Assembly: GCA_003221695.1 (NCBI GenBank)
Contig: QHSX01000038.1
Coordinates: 124,001 to 188,000 of the forward strand
Direction: 5' to 3'
DNA from: Candidatus Rokuibacteriota bacterium
Lineage (GTDB): Bacteria > Methylomirabilota > Methylomirabilia > Rokubacteriales > CSP1-6
Length of the DNA stretch: 64,000 bases
The notes beneath the pieces were generated by a model. It was not told the DNA's origin, did not search any database, and saw only the letters and a program-made list of their open reading frames with translations. Below are positions 1 to 10,437 of the stretch, one piece after another. Positions within the stretch are counted from its first letter, which is position 1; each line of letters opens with the position of its first letter. The position numbers were made by a program, and so were the translations under genes.

Positions 1-769
1 CAACGATCGACACGGTGCCCCAGACCCGCACGACGTCCGTCACCGCACGCGCCGCGGCGGGGTGGCCCGAGACCTCGAAGGCGACGTCCACGCCCGTGCC
101 GCCCGTCCACTCGTTGGCGAACTTGACCGGGTCGCGGTCGGGGCCGACGGTCTCGAGGCCGAGCGCTTTCAAGATCTCCAGTCGATGGCGGTTCACCTCG
201 ACGACGACGACCCGCGCGCCACGCTGGCGGCTCACGAGCGCGATCAGCGCGCCGATCGGTCCACCGCCGAAGACCAGCACGGCGTCGTCACGCTTCACCG
301 CCGCACGGCGGACGTCGTGCGTCGCGACGGCGAGCGGCTCGATGAGCGCGGCGTGGTCGTCGCCGAGGGTGTCGGGCACCCTGAGCAGGCGCGCCGCGTC
401 GACCGCCCAGTACTCCTGCATGCCGCCCGGCAGGTCCACGCCGAGCACCTTGAGGCCGTAGCAGAGGTACGAGGCGCCCATCCGGCAGGCCCGGCAGCGC
501 CCGCAGAGCTGGAGAGGCTCGACGACGACGCGGTCACCGGCCGTGAAGCCGCTTCCTGCGGGCGCCTCGGCGACCTCGCCGAAGGTCTCGTGGCCGATGA
601 TGCCGCCCTTCGGCACGCGGTGGTCGAGGTGGCCCTGGAAGATGTGGAGGTCGGTCCCGCAGATGCCGACGCGCTTGACTCGCAGCAGGGCCTGCCCGGG
701 CCCCGGCGTGGGCGTCGCGACGTCGCCGGTCGTGAACGTCCGCGCACCCTGGTAAAAGGCGGCTCGCAT
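1..769 (-). CDS. zinc-dependent alcohol dehydrogenase family protein, 3' end cut off
   Basis: Reading the minus strand from the ATG at 769 gives an open frame that leaves the window without a stop, so the C-terminus is missing (about 256 residues seen). The start MRAAFYQGARTF, the catalytic zinc motif GICGTDLH and GHETFGEV, the structural zinc cysteine cluster CGRCRACRMG, and a nucleotide-binding turn VFGGGPIGA are those of medium-chain zinc dehydrogenases (threonine, sorbitol or alcohol dehydrogenase type). It would oxidise a secondary or primary alcohol with NAD(P); the substrate cannot be told from sequence. It follows the lipoprotein gene on the same strand. Confidence 0.88.
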   Translation of the reverse strand, partial: MRAAFYQGARTFTTGDVATPTPGPGQALLRVKRVGICGTDLHIFQGHLDHRVPKGGIIGHETFGEVAEAPAGSGFTAGDRVVVEPLQLCGRCRACRMGASYLCYGLKVLGVDLPGGMQEYWAVDAARLLRVPDTLGDDHAALIEPLAVATHDVRRAAVKRDDAVLVFGGGPIGALIALVSRQRGARVVVVEVNRHRLEILKALGLETVGPDRDPVKFANEWTGGTGVDVAFEVSGHPAAARAVTDVVRVWGTVSIV

Positions 770-780
770 CCCGGGAGATC

Positions 781-1053
781 CTACTGCACGCGGGCGTAGC
801 CCGCGCGGGTCATGCAGCCGTCGAACGCGCTCCGCACGCGCGCCTCGGTGAGGGCGAGACGCGGGACGTCGAGCAGGCCGCCCACCACGAGATCGAGCCC
901 GTAGCCGATCTCGTACGTCTGGCGGGCGCACTCTATCTCGGCTGCGGTCACCTGCGTGAACATCGCGTCCGGCTTCTTCCAGGCCGTCCCGCTCAGGTCC
1001 AGGGCGCAGCCCGCGAGCACGACGGCGGCCGCCCCCACGAGCACGAGTCGCAT
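781..1053 (-). CDS. small predicted lipoprotein
   Basis: A 90-residue protein. The start at 1053 is preferred over a start 39 bases further upstream because GGAGG lies just before it and because it puts a lipoprotein signal at the very N-terminus: MRLVLV, a hydrophobic run, then the lipobox VLAGC, so Cys19 would be lipidated after signal peptidase II cleavage. The mature part holds two more cysteines (IECARQ and DGCMTRAGY) that could form one disulfide. No family recognised. It lies between the Liv transporter and the alcohol dehydrogenase on the same strand. The role is unknown. Confidence 0.7.
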   Translation of the reverse strand: MRLVLVGAAAVVLAGCALDLSGTAWKKPDAMFTQVTAAEIECARQTYEIGYGLDLVVGGLLDVPRLALTEARVRSAFDGCMTRAGYARVQ

Positions 1054-1096
1054 CGGGTGTCCTCCGCGTCCGGCGTGGACGCTCAGCGCCACGATC

Positions 1097-3615
<2,519 letters not shown>

Positions 3616-3619
<4 letters not shown>

Positions 3620-4491
3620 TCGAATTTTTCCCAGCGCTCGCCCATGAGCCCGCGCGGCCTGAGCAGGAGGATGACGGCCATGAGGATGTACATGGACGCC
3701 TCGGCCGCGCGCGGCTGGAAGTAGATGCTGAGGCTCACCACCTGGCCGACGAGCAGCCCCGAGATGACGGCGCCCCAGAAGCTGCCGAGCCCTCCGATCG
3801 TGACGACGACGAAGGCCGCCGTCCCGACGTTCACGCCCATCGCGGGCTGGACGCCGGCGAGCGGCGCGGACAGCACCCCCGCGATCGCCGCGAACGCGGT
3901 CCCGAGGCCGAACACGAACGTGAGCACCGGCCGGAGGCTCACGCCGAGGAGCCGCACCATCATCGGGTCGCGGCTCCCGGCGCGGACGATCGTGCCGACC
4001 GGCGTCTTCTGGAGGAACAGCGTGAGCGCGACGATCAGGACCACGACCGCGAGCAGGATGAAGCCCCGGTACTTGGAGTAGGTGAGCGGGCCGAGGCTCA
4101 GGGCGCCGGCGAAGGCGGGCGGCACGTCGAACGGCTTGGGGCTGCGTCCCCAGACCATGCGGATCCCCTGCTCGAGGACCATCGTGAGCCCGAAGGTGAG
4201 CAGGAGCCCCTGGAGCGGGTCCTGGAGGTAGAGGCGGCGCAGGAGCGTCGCCTCGATGAGCATGCCCAGGACGCCCACGAGCAGGGGCGAGACGACGAGC
4301 GTCGCCGGGAACCCGAGGGCGTCCTTCACCTGGAAGGCGGCGTACGCGCCGAGCGTGAAGAGCGCACCGTGCGCGAAGTTGATGATCCCGATCATCCCGA
4401 AGATGATGGACAGCCCGAGCGCCATCAAGACGTACAGCGCGCCCAGCACGAGCCCGTTGAGGACGAACTCGGCGAAGACCGCCGGGGTCAT
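3616..4491 (-). CDS. livH: branched-chain amino-acid-type ABC transporter permease LivH
   Basis: A 291-residue hydrophobic protein of usual LivH length, beginning MTPAVFAEFVLNGLVLGALY with the family sequence GLSIIFGMIGIINFAHGA near the N-terminus and GLGSFWGAVISGLLVGQV towards the end. It forms the second half of the inner-membrane channel with the LivM part of the fusion protein next to it. Its stop overlaps the fusion protein's start by four bases, so the two are probably translated together in fixed ratio. The substrate-binding protein gene lies 13 bases upstream. Confidence 0.95.
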
Positions 4492-4504
4492 CGGTCGCCG
4501 CGAT

Positions 4505-5779
4505 CTACGCTAGGGGCTCCAGCTGGCACTGGCTCTCGGCCTTCGGGATCGCGATCGTCTCCAGCGATTCGCCCCGCGGCGGCACCTCCGAGACGATCTC
4601 GAAGATGTCCCACTTGTCCCTCCACTTCGACTTGTCGCGCGCCGCGACGACGTACATCGGCTGGAGGAGCTGGTGGTCCCACGCGCGAAAGGTCAGCGGC
4701 CGGCCCTTGAGCCCGTCCATCGTCCCCGTCAGCGTGTGGCCTTCGAGCGCCTGGACGAGCTTCGCGCTGTCCGTGCTCTTGGCCTTCTCGATCGCCTGCG
4801 CGATCGCGTGGACGGCGACGTAGTCGCCGTACGCCTGGTTGTCGGGCGGCCGGCCCCAGCGCTTGATGTAGCGCGCCGCCCACGCCAGGCTCGCCGGCGT
4901 GGCGAGCTCGTGCCACCAGATGATCGGGAAGTGGCCGCGGAGCGACTCGCCGACGGGCCACGCGTACGCCGAATCGATCACGCCGCCCGCGACCTCGAGG
5001 GTCATCCCCGCTTCGGCGTACTGCTTGAGGAAGTTCGTGACGTCGGCGCCCGCCAGGTTGTGGAAGACGAGGTCGGGCTTCGCCGCCTTCATCTTGGTGA
5101 TGTACTGGCTGAAGTCCGTCGTGCCCGTGGGTGCCAGATCGCTCCCGACCTCCGTGCCCTTGTTCGCCGTCAAGAGATTTCGCGCCACGCGCAGCAGGTC
5201 GTGGCCGAACGCGTAGTCGGAGGTGAGGAAGTACCAGCGGCTGATCTTCCGCTCCCGGATCAGCCAGTTGCCGATGGCGCTGACGTACTGGGTGTTGCAG
5301 CCCTCGGTCGCGAAGACGTAGCGGTGGCAGCGCTTGCTCCGGATCTCGTCGGAGTTGGCGCCGGCGTTGATCATGAGGATCTTCGCCCGCTGCACCTCGT
5401 CGCCGACCGCGAGGCACGAGGCCGACGAGACGAGGCCCTCGATGGCCACGACCCGGTCCTTCTCGATCAGCTTCCGCGCCTTCTGCACCGCCACGCCCGG
5501 GTTGGCCTCGTCCTCGGTGATCAGCTCGATCTTGCGGCCGAGGACGCCGCCCCGCTCGTTCAGCTCCTCGACCGCGAGCGTCGCGCCCTGCTTGCCGTAC
5601 TCGCCGATCGCGCCGAGGAAGCCCGTGAACGGGATGAGTTGCCCGATGCGGATGGGCTCCTGCGCGCGCACGACGGCGGGGAAGGCGAGTGGGTGGATCT
5701 CGGCCGCGGCGCCGGCCGTGGCGAGGGCGAGGAAGGTGCGTCGGGTGAGACGCGTCGAGACGTCGCGACGTTGGGCCAT
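4505..5779 (-). CDS. Liv-type ABC transporter substrate-binding protein with Tat signal
   Basis: A 424-residue periplasmic binding protein of the leucine/amide family (Peripla_BP_6). The N-terminus has a twin-arginine signal (TRRTFLALATAG) ending near AVVRAQ, so it is probably exported folded. The mature start EPIRIGQLIPFTG and the later EDEANPGVAVQKARKLI are typical of LivK-like proteins. It should catch the substrate and hand it to LivH and the LivMGF fusion encoded downstream. In such lineages these proteins often bind amides, aromatic acids or short-chain acids rather than leucine, so the ligand is left open. The gene is first in its operon and divergent from a dienelactone hydrolase. Confidence 0.92.
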   Translation of the reverse strand: MAQRRDVSTRLTRRTFLALATAGAAAEIHPLAFPAVVRAQEPIRIGQLIPFTGFLGAIGEYGKQGATLAVEELNERGGVLGRKIELITEDEANPGVAVQKARKLIEKDRVVAIEGLVSSASCLAVGDEVQRAKILMINAGANSDEIRSKRCHRYVFATEGCNTQYVSAIGNWLIRERKISRWYFLTSDYAFGHDLLRVARNLLTANKGTEVGSDLAPTGTTDFSQYITKMKAAKPDLVFHNLAGADVTNFLKQYAEAGMTLEVAGGVIDSAYAWPVGESLRGHFPIIWWHELATPASLAWAARYIKRWGRPPDNQAYGDYVAVHAIAQAIEKAKSTDSAKLVQALEGHTLTGTMDGLKGRPLTFRAWDHQLLQPMYVVAARDKSKWRDKWDIFEIVSEVPPRGESLETIAIPKAESQCQLEPLA

Positions 5780-5865
5780 CGGGTCACCTCGTGAGCGAAG
5801 GGTGGGCAGAAAATGGCCCTGCGCGGCCGGGTTGTCAAGGGTATGATTCCGCCGGGGAGGAGACC

Positions 5866-6537
5866 ATGGGCGAGACCATCACGCTCGTCGCAGAGGACGG
5901 CCAGCGGCTCACCGGCTACCGTGCGGCCCCGCCACGCGCGCCGCGCGCCGGTCTGGTGATCGTGCAGGAGATCTTCGGGGTCAACGCGCACATCAAGAGG
6001 GTGTGCGACGGGTTCGCCGCGGACGGCTACGTCGCGCTGGCGCCCGGGATCTTCGAGCGCGTCGAGCCGGGCTTCGCGATCGGCTACAAGCCGGAGGATA
6101 TCGAGCGCGGACGCGCCGTGCGCATGAAGATCCCGCTCGAGGACATGGTGAAGGACGTGCGCGCCGCCGTGAAGGCGCTCGCGGCGGAGAAGCTCAAGGT
6201 GGGCGTGGTGGGCTACTGTCTCGGCGGCACGCTCGCCTGGCTCGCCGCGACGCGCATCGACGCCGTCGCCTGCGCCGTCGGCTACTACGGTGGCGGCATT
6301 GCGGACACGGCGAACGAGACGCCGCGCTGCCCGGTGCTCCTCCACTTCGGCGAGACGGACCAGTCCATCCCGAAGGAGCACCACGCGAAGGTCCGTGCGG
6401 CGCACCCGACGCTGCCGATGCACATCTACCCGGCGGGGCACGGCTTCAACTGTGACGAGCGGGCGAGCTATCACGAGCCGAGCGCCATCCTCGCGCGGAG
6501 CCGCACGCTCGACTTCGTTCGGCGCCACCTCGGCTAG
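5866..6537 (+). CDS. dienelactone hydrolase family protein
   Basis: A 223-residue alpha/beta hydrolase. The start at 5866 follows a strong ribosome site (GGGGAGGAG); an in-frame ATG 75 bases earlier would add residues unlike the family. The catalytic triad is visible: Cys118 in GYCLGG, Asp165 in FGETDQ and His192 in PAGHGFN, plus Glu35 in VQEIFGVN, all at the positions expected in carboxymethylenebutenolidase. It would hydrolyse a dienelactone or similar cyclic ester in the cytoplasm, as in aromatic ring breakdown. No other ring-cleavage gene lies next to it, so the true substrate is open. Confidence 0.9.
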   Translation: MGETITLVAEDGQRLTGYRAAPPRAPRAGLVIVQEIFGVNAHIKRVCDGFAADGYVALAPGIFERVEPGFAIGYKPEDIERGRAVRMKIPLEDMVKDVRAAVKALAAEKLKVGVVGYCLGGTLAWLAATRIDAVACAVGYYGGGIADTANETPRCPVLLHFGETDQSIPKEHHAKVRAAHPTLPMHIYPAGHGFNCDERASYHEPSAILARSRTLDFVRRHLG

Positions 6538-6579
6538 CCGCGGAGCCTGCGCCGCCGGAGCCCTCGGCGTCGTCGTGCC

Positions 6580-7602
6580 GTGAAGATCGGCATCGTCCTC
6601 GACGGGCGTCGGTCGGCGGAGGAGATCGCGGAGCTCGCACGGCTGGCCGAGGAGTCCGGGATCCGCCAGCTCTGGCTCTCGGGCGGCGCCCGAACGAAGG
6701 ATCACTTCCTTCGCCTCGCCGTGGCGGCGACGCGGACGCGGGCGATCCGGCTCGGCCCCGTGGCCATCAGTCCCTTCGAGGCTCACCCCGCCCGAATCGC
6801 CCTCGAGCTGCTCACGCTCCACGAGATCGCTCACGGGCGCGGCGCGATCGTGCTGGGCGGGGGCGGCGATTTCGCGGCCACGCTCGGAGTCAAGCTCGAG
6901 GGGCGGGTCCAGGCGGTCGAGGAAACCCTCGACATCACCCGGGCGGTGGCCCGCGGCGGCGAAGTCAACCATCAGGGGAGGCGCTTCCAGGTTCGCGGCC
7001 TGTTCTCGCCGTGGACCAAGCTCGAGCCGCCGCCGCTCTACGTCGGCGCCAACCGGCCGCGCATGATCCGGATGGCGGCCCACCGGGCCGACGGCGTGAT
7101 GTTCACCGACATGCCGCTCGTCTACGTGACGTCACTGGTCGCTGAGGTACGCGCCGGGCTCCTCGCGGCGGGCAGGCGCCCCGAGGATTTCAGGATCAGC
7201 AACTGGTTCGTGTGGAACGTCCAGGACACCCCGGCCGAGGCGTTCGAGCTGGCGAGCCGTCAGCTCGGGTTCCGCCTCTACTACGTGCGAGACGTGGCCG
7301 CCTCGATCGGGCTCACCGAGGCCGAGGCGCGCGAGCTCGAGCGCCGCCAGCCCGAGATGCTCCGTGCCATCTTCGAGGGGCGAGATCCCTGGCGGCCCGC
7401 GCCGCGTCTCACCGAGCTCCTGATCCGGCAGCTGACGCTCTCCGGCGGTCGCGAGAGCCTCGACGACTGCGTCGAGCGTCTGCTCGACTTCGAGCGGCGC
7501 GGCGTGAACGAGATCGCACTCGCCCTCCACGGCGACCCGTCAAAGGCCATCAGGCTCCTGGGCGAGCGGGTCCTCCCCGTCGTCCAGAATGACGCGGCAT
7601 GA
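6580..7602 (+). CDS. LLM-class flavin-dependent oxidoreductase
   Basis: A 340-residue luciferase-like (bacterial luciferase/F420-dependent methylene-THMPT reductase fold) protein starting with GTG at 6580: MKIGIVLDG, then LARLAEESGIRQLWLSG, IRLGPVAISPFEAHP and HGRGAIVLGGGGDF are in the family order. Such enzymes use FMN or coenzyme F420 to oxidise or reduce small organic molecules; cofactor and substrate cannot be chosen from sequence alone. It starts 42 bases after the dienelactone hydrolase and may share its transcript. The MscL gene follows 33 bases downstream with its own good ribosome site. Confidence 0.88.
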   Translation: MKIGIVLDGRRSAEEIAELARLAEESGIRQLWLSGGARTKDHFLRLAVAATRTRAIRLGPVAISPFEAHPARIALELLTLHEIAHGRGAIVLGGGGDFAATLGVKLEGRVQAVEETLDITRAVARGGEVNHQGRRFQVRGLFSPWTKLEPPPLYVGANRPRMIRMAAHRADGVMFTDMPLVYVTSLVAEVRAGLLAAGRRPEDFRISNWFVWNVQDTPAEAFELASRQLGFRLYYVRDVAASIGLTEAEARELERRQPEMLRAIFEGRDPWRPAPRLTELLIRQLTLSGGRESLDDCVERLLDFERRGVNEIALALHGDPSKAIRLLGERVLPVVQNDAA

Positions 7603-7635
7603 TTCTGATCCCATCCGGCCCGGCAAGGAGGCAGC

Positions 7636-8076
7636 ATGCTTAACGACTTCAAGGCGTTCGTCGTGCGCGGCAACGTGGTGGACCTCGCGGTGGGCATCGT
7701 CATGGGCGCGAGCTTCGGCGCCATCGTCACCTCGCTCGTCAACGACATGCTGATGCCCCCGATCGGGCGGCTCCTCGGTCGGGTGGACTTCACGAACTTC
7801 TTCGTGAGCCTGTCGGGCCAGTCGCACCCGACGCTCGCCGCCGCGAGGGCGGCGGGCGTGCCCACGCTCAATTACGGTGTGTTCCTCAACACCGTGGTCA
7901 ACTTCCTTATCGTCTCGTTCGCGATGCTCGCGGTGATCCGCCAGGTGAACCGCCTCTACCCCAAGCCGGCGCCGGCGGGGCCGGGAACGAAGGGGTGTCT
8001 GTACTGCGCGACCACGATTCCTACGCGGGCGCGGCGCTGCCCCCATTGCACGTCGGACCTCGCGGCGGCGCGCTAG
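7636..8076 (+). CDS. mscL: large-conductance mechanosensitive channel MscL with C-terminal zinc ribbon
   Basis: A 146-residue protein. Residues 1-110 are a normal MscL: amphipathic N-terminus MLNDFKAFVVRGNVVDLAVG, first membrane helix with AVGIVMGASFGAIVTSLV, periplasmic loop, and second helix FLNTVVNFLIVSFAMLAVI. The usual C-terminal cytoplasmic helix bundle is replaced or extended by a four-cysteine ribbon: Cys121 and Cys124 (CLYC), Cys135 and Cys138 (CPHC), likely to bind zinc. The pentameric channel opens under membrane tension to release solutes during osmotic downshock. AAGGAGG lies before the ATG. Confidence 0.95.
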   Translation: MLNDFKAFVVRGNVVDLAVGIVMGASFGAIVTSLVNDMLMPPIGRLLGRVDFTNFFVSLSGQSHPTLAAARAAGVPTLNYGVFLNTVVNFLIVSFAMLAVIRQVNRLYPKPAPAGPGTKGCLYCATTIPTRARRCPHCTSDLAAAR

Positions 8077-8103
8077 GCGAGCCTCAGCGCAGGGCCTCGA
8101 CGG

Positions 8104-9192
8104 TCACCGTGCGAGGATCCGGTCCCAGCGGCCGTACTCGCGCGCGGCCTCCATGAACCACGTCACGCAGTCGGGGTTGGCGCGCGGCGGCAGCTCGCAC
8201 GAGGTCGAGAGCACGAAGCGCGAGCGGCGGCCGACCGTGTCGATGCAGCGCCGGACCTCGGCCTCGATCTCCGCGCGCGTCGCGCGCTCGAAGATGGTCA
8301 CGTCCACGTTGCCGATCGCCACCACGCCCCGCGCGTTGCCGAGGGTGACGAGCTTGTCGAGCTGGTCCACCTTGAGCGCGGGGTCGGACTGCTGGTCGAG
8401 GTCGATCGTGACCGCGACGAAGCCCACGTCCACGAGGTCCTCGTGGATCTGGTGCGTCGTCCCGCAGATGTGGACCGTGGTGCCGACCTTTTTCGCCTTG
8501 AAGTGGTCCACGAGCGCCTTGTGGTAGGGCTTGATGAACTCGCGGTACGTGTCGGGCCCCACCAGCGAGCACGACGCGGTCGGGTCGGAGTAGCTGAGGC
8601 CGATCCGCGTCTCGAGGACGGCGTCGCCGACGCGCTTGGCGTACTCGGTGGTGAAGCCCATCAGGTCGTGAACGAACTGGGGGTCGTCGATCGTGTCCAG
8701 GCACATGAGCTCGGGGTTCCGCATCAGCATCGCGATCGTCCACGGCCCGACGAGGACCGCGCCGAGCGCACTCGGGAGCCCGGCGCTCGTGAGCGCCGCG
8801 CACTGCTCGAGGAAGGCGGGCAGGCGCCCGTGGCGCTTCGGGTCGGGGATCTCGAGCCGGGTGAGCCTGCCCTTGTCGTCTTGGAGCACGTGACGGTCGA
8901 TCGACGGCACCACGTAGTCGGAGTACTTCACGTGGCAGCCGATCGCCTCCGCCTCCTTGGCGAGGTCGTTGAAGGCGATCATGATGTCGGGCTCGTACCG
9001 CTCGTAGTAGTTGAGCATCGCCTTCGTGGCCTTCGTCGGGTTCGTGCAGTACTCCTCGATCGAGAGCCCGTCGAGGCAGCCCGCGAACGAGCCGGCGATC
9101 GGATACGCGGGCACGCGATCGGCGAAGCCGCCCTTGTAGGCAAGGACGACGCGCTCCCGTGGCGTGTACTGGGTCTTCGGCGCCTCTGCCAT
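8104..9192 (-). CDS. uroporphyrinogen decarboxylase family protein with MtaA-type zinc motif
   Basis: A 362-residue TIM-barrel protein of the UroD family. The start at 9192 follows GAAGGAGG and is chosen over an ATG 105 bases further upstream. His241 and Cys243 (HICGTT) with Cys332 (TSCELPP) match the HxC...C zinc site of methylcobamide:coenzyme M methyltransferases such as MtaA and CmuA. True heme-making HemE lacks this site, so a corrinoid or thiol methyltransferase role, such as demethylation of a methylated compound, is more likely than tetrapyrrole decarboxylation. No corrinoid protein gene is next to it. It converges on mscL. Confidence 0.85.
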   Translation of the reverse strand: MAEAPKTQYTPRERVVLAYKGGFADRVPAYPIAGSFAGCLDGLSIEEYCTNPTKATKAMLNYYERYEPDIMIAFNDLAKEAEAIGCHVKYSDYVVPSIDRHVLQDDKGRLTRLEIPDPKRHGRLPAFLEQCAALTSAGLPSALGAVLVGPWTIAMLMRNPELMCLDTIDDPQFVHDLMGFTTEYAKRVGDAVLETRIGLSYSDPTASCSLVGPDTYREFIKPYHKALVDHFKAKKVGTTVHICGTTHQIHEDLVDVGFVAVTIDLDQQSDPALKVDQLDKLVTLGNARGVVAIGNVDVTIFERATRAEIEAEVRRCIDTVGRRSRFVLSTSCELPPRANPDCVTWFMEAAREYGRWDRILAR

Positions 9193-9365
9193 ATTGCGGC
9201 CTCCTTCGGCGCCACCGGCGCCGGTGGGTTCGGCGATTATTGCCCGGATCGAACGAGCCCTCAAGCCGGGCGCGGTCGGGCGGGACGCGGGAGGCATCGG
9301 GCGGTTCGCCTTCAGATCACCGGCCGGGGTGTCCGTAACCGACCGATTTCAGGAATCTCCTGACC

Positions 9366-9380
9366 TGGCACACCTTCTGC
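9366..9380 (+). promoter_or_regulatory. sigma-54-like promoter before the 56-residue membrane protein gene
   Basis: TGGCACA, four bases, then CTGC gives the -24/-12 pattern GG-N10-GC with a near-perfect -24 box. Transcription would start near 9392, only a few bases before the ribosome site of the small gene at 9411. The -12 box differs from consensus TTGC at one base. No enhancer-binding regulator is encoded nearby. Confidence 0.45.
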
Positions 9381-9410
9381 CTAAGACGACCTGGCAAGGA
9401 GGGCAAGATC

Positions 9411-9581
9411 ATGCTGACCGAGATCCTCAGCGTGGCGTTCCTGGTCGGCGTTCCCATCTGGCTGGTGATCGAGGAGGTCCTCCACAAGAGCCACATCCGC
9501 GCGCACGCGGCGCGGGTCCCGGGGGCTCGTCGGCGTGGTCGCCAGACGGTCGCCTCCGACCGCCTGAGCCACGCGGCCTAG
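9411..9581 (+). CDS. small single-pass membrane protein, uncharacterised
   Basis: A 56-codon frame from ATG at 9411 to TAG at 9579, preceded at the ideal distance by AAGGAGGG. The protein begins MLTEILSVAFLVGVPIWLVI, one predicted membrane helix, then EEVLHKSH and an Arg-rich tail with VPGARRRGRQ that should face the cytoplasm. The strong ribosome site and a sigma-54-like promoter just upstream argue that it is real. No family recognised. The next gene lies in the same reading frame just beyond the amber stop, which is odd but may be chance. Confidence 0.55.
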   Translation: MLTEILSVAFLVGVPIWLVIEEVLHKSHIRAHAARVPGARRRGRQTVASDRLSHAA

Positions 9582-9650
9582 CGTCCGACGCTGCGCATTG
9601 CCTACGAGGACGGCGACGGGCGCGTCGTCGTCCTGGACTCGGTCACGCAC

Positions 9651-10421
9651 GTGGACGCCCGCGTCGGCGCGCGTGACGTCCTGGTCGCCGGTTCGTTCGC
9701 CGGCGCCCTCTCCCTCGCCTTCGTCCTCGAGCGTGGCGTCCGCGGCTTCGTCGCCCACGAGGCCGGCGTCGGCCGCGACCGCGCCGGCATCTCGGGTCTG
9801 CCCTTCGCCGATCGGCTCGGACTGCCGATGGCGGCCGTGGCGACCGCCTCCGCGCGAATCGGCGACGGCCCGAGCGTCCACGACGACGGAATCGTGAGCC
9901 ACGCGAACCGGGCGGCGTCGGCGCTCGCCATCGCGCCCGGCGTGCCCGCCGCTCGCGCCGCGCGCGCGATGCTCCTGGCTCCGCCCGGGGTCGCGCACGC
10001 CACCCTCGTGGACCGTGAGCCCCGCGTGGTGGCCGAGACGACCGCGGGGCGCGTCGTGCTCATCGGGTCGATGAGCTTCGCGACGCCGGACAACCGCCAC
10101 GACGTCCTCTGCGCAGGCTCGCACGGGGGCAGCGTCAACGTGCCGCGCTTGCTCGTCGTCCGGCCGCGCGGGGCCATCTTCAACGACGGCGGCGTGGCGC
10201 GCGACGGCTCGGGCGTGAGCGGCCTACCCGTCCTCGACGCCGCCGGCGTGGCCGCCGCCGCGGTGGGCGCGATGACGGCGCGTATCGGCGATCCCGAGAG
10301 CACCTGGCACGACGGTGTCGTCAGCTTCGTGAACGCGACGGCGCGCCGGCTCGGCGTGGCGCCCGGCCAGCCCGCACGCGAAGCGGCGCTCCTCATGCTG
10401 GGGACCCACGGCTCGCTCTGA
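9651..10421 (+). CDS. uncharacterised protein with an internal tandem duplication
   Basis: About 256 residues from the GTG at 9651. The frame stays open back to the amber stop at 9579-9581, and the sequence there (LRIAYEDGDGRVVVLDSV) looks protein-like, so the true start may be a CTG at 9591. The two halves resemble each other: GSFAGA, RAGISGLPFADRLGLPMAAV and SARIGDGPSVHDDGIVSHAN in the first match GSHGGS, GSGVSGLPVLDAAGVAAAAV and TARIGDPESTWHDGVVSFVN in the second. No cofactor motif or membrane segment is obvious. It is likely a two-domain enzyme or binding protein of unknown function. Confidence 0.7.
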   Translation: MDARVGARDVLVAGSFAGALSLAFVLERGVRGFVAHEAGVGRDRAGISGLPFADRLGLPMAAVATASARIGDGPSVHDDGIVSHANRAASALAIAPGVPAARAARAMLLAPPGVAHATLVDREPRVVAETTAGRVVLIGSMSFATPDNRHDVLCAGSHGGSVNVPRLLVVRPRGAIFNDGGVARDGSGVSGLPVLDAAGVAAAAVGAMTARIGDPESTWHDGVVSFVNATARRLGVAPGQPAREAALLMLGTHGSL

Positions 10422-10437
10422 GGGCGTCGCGCCGGGG

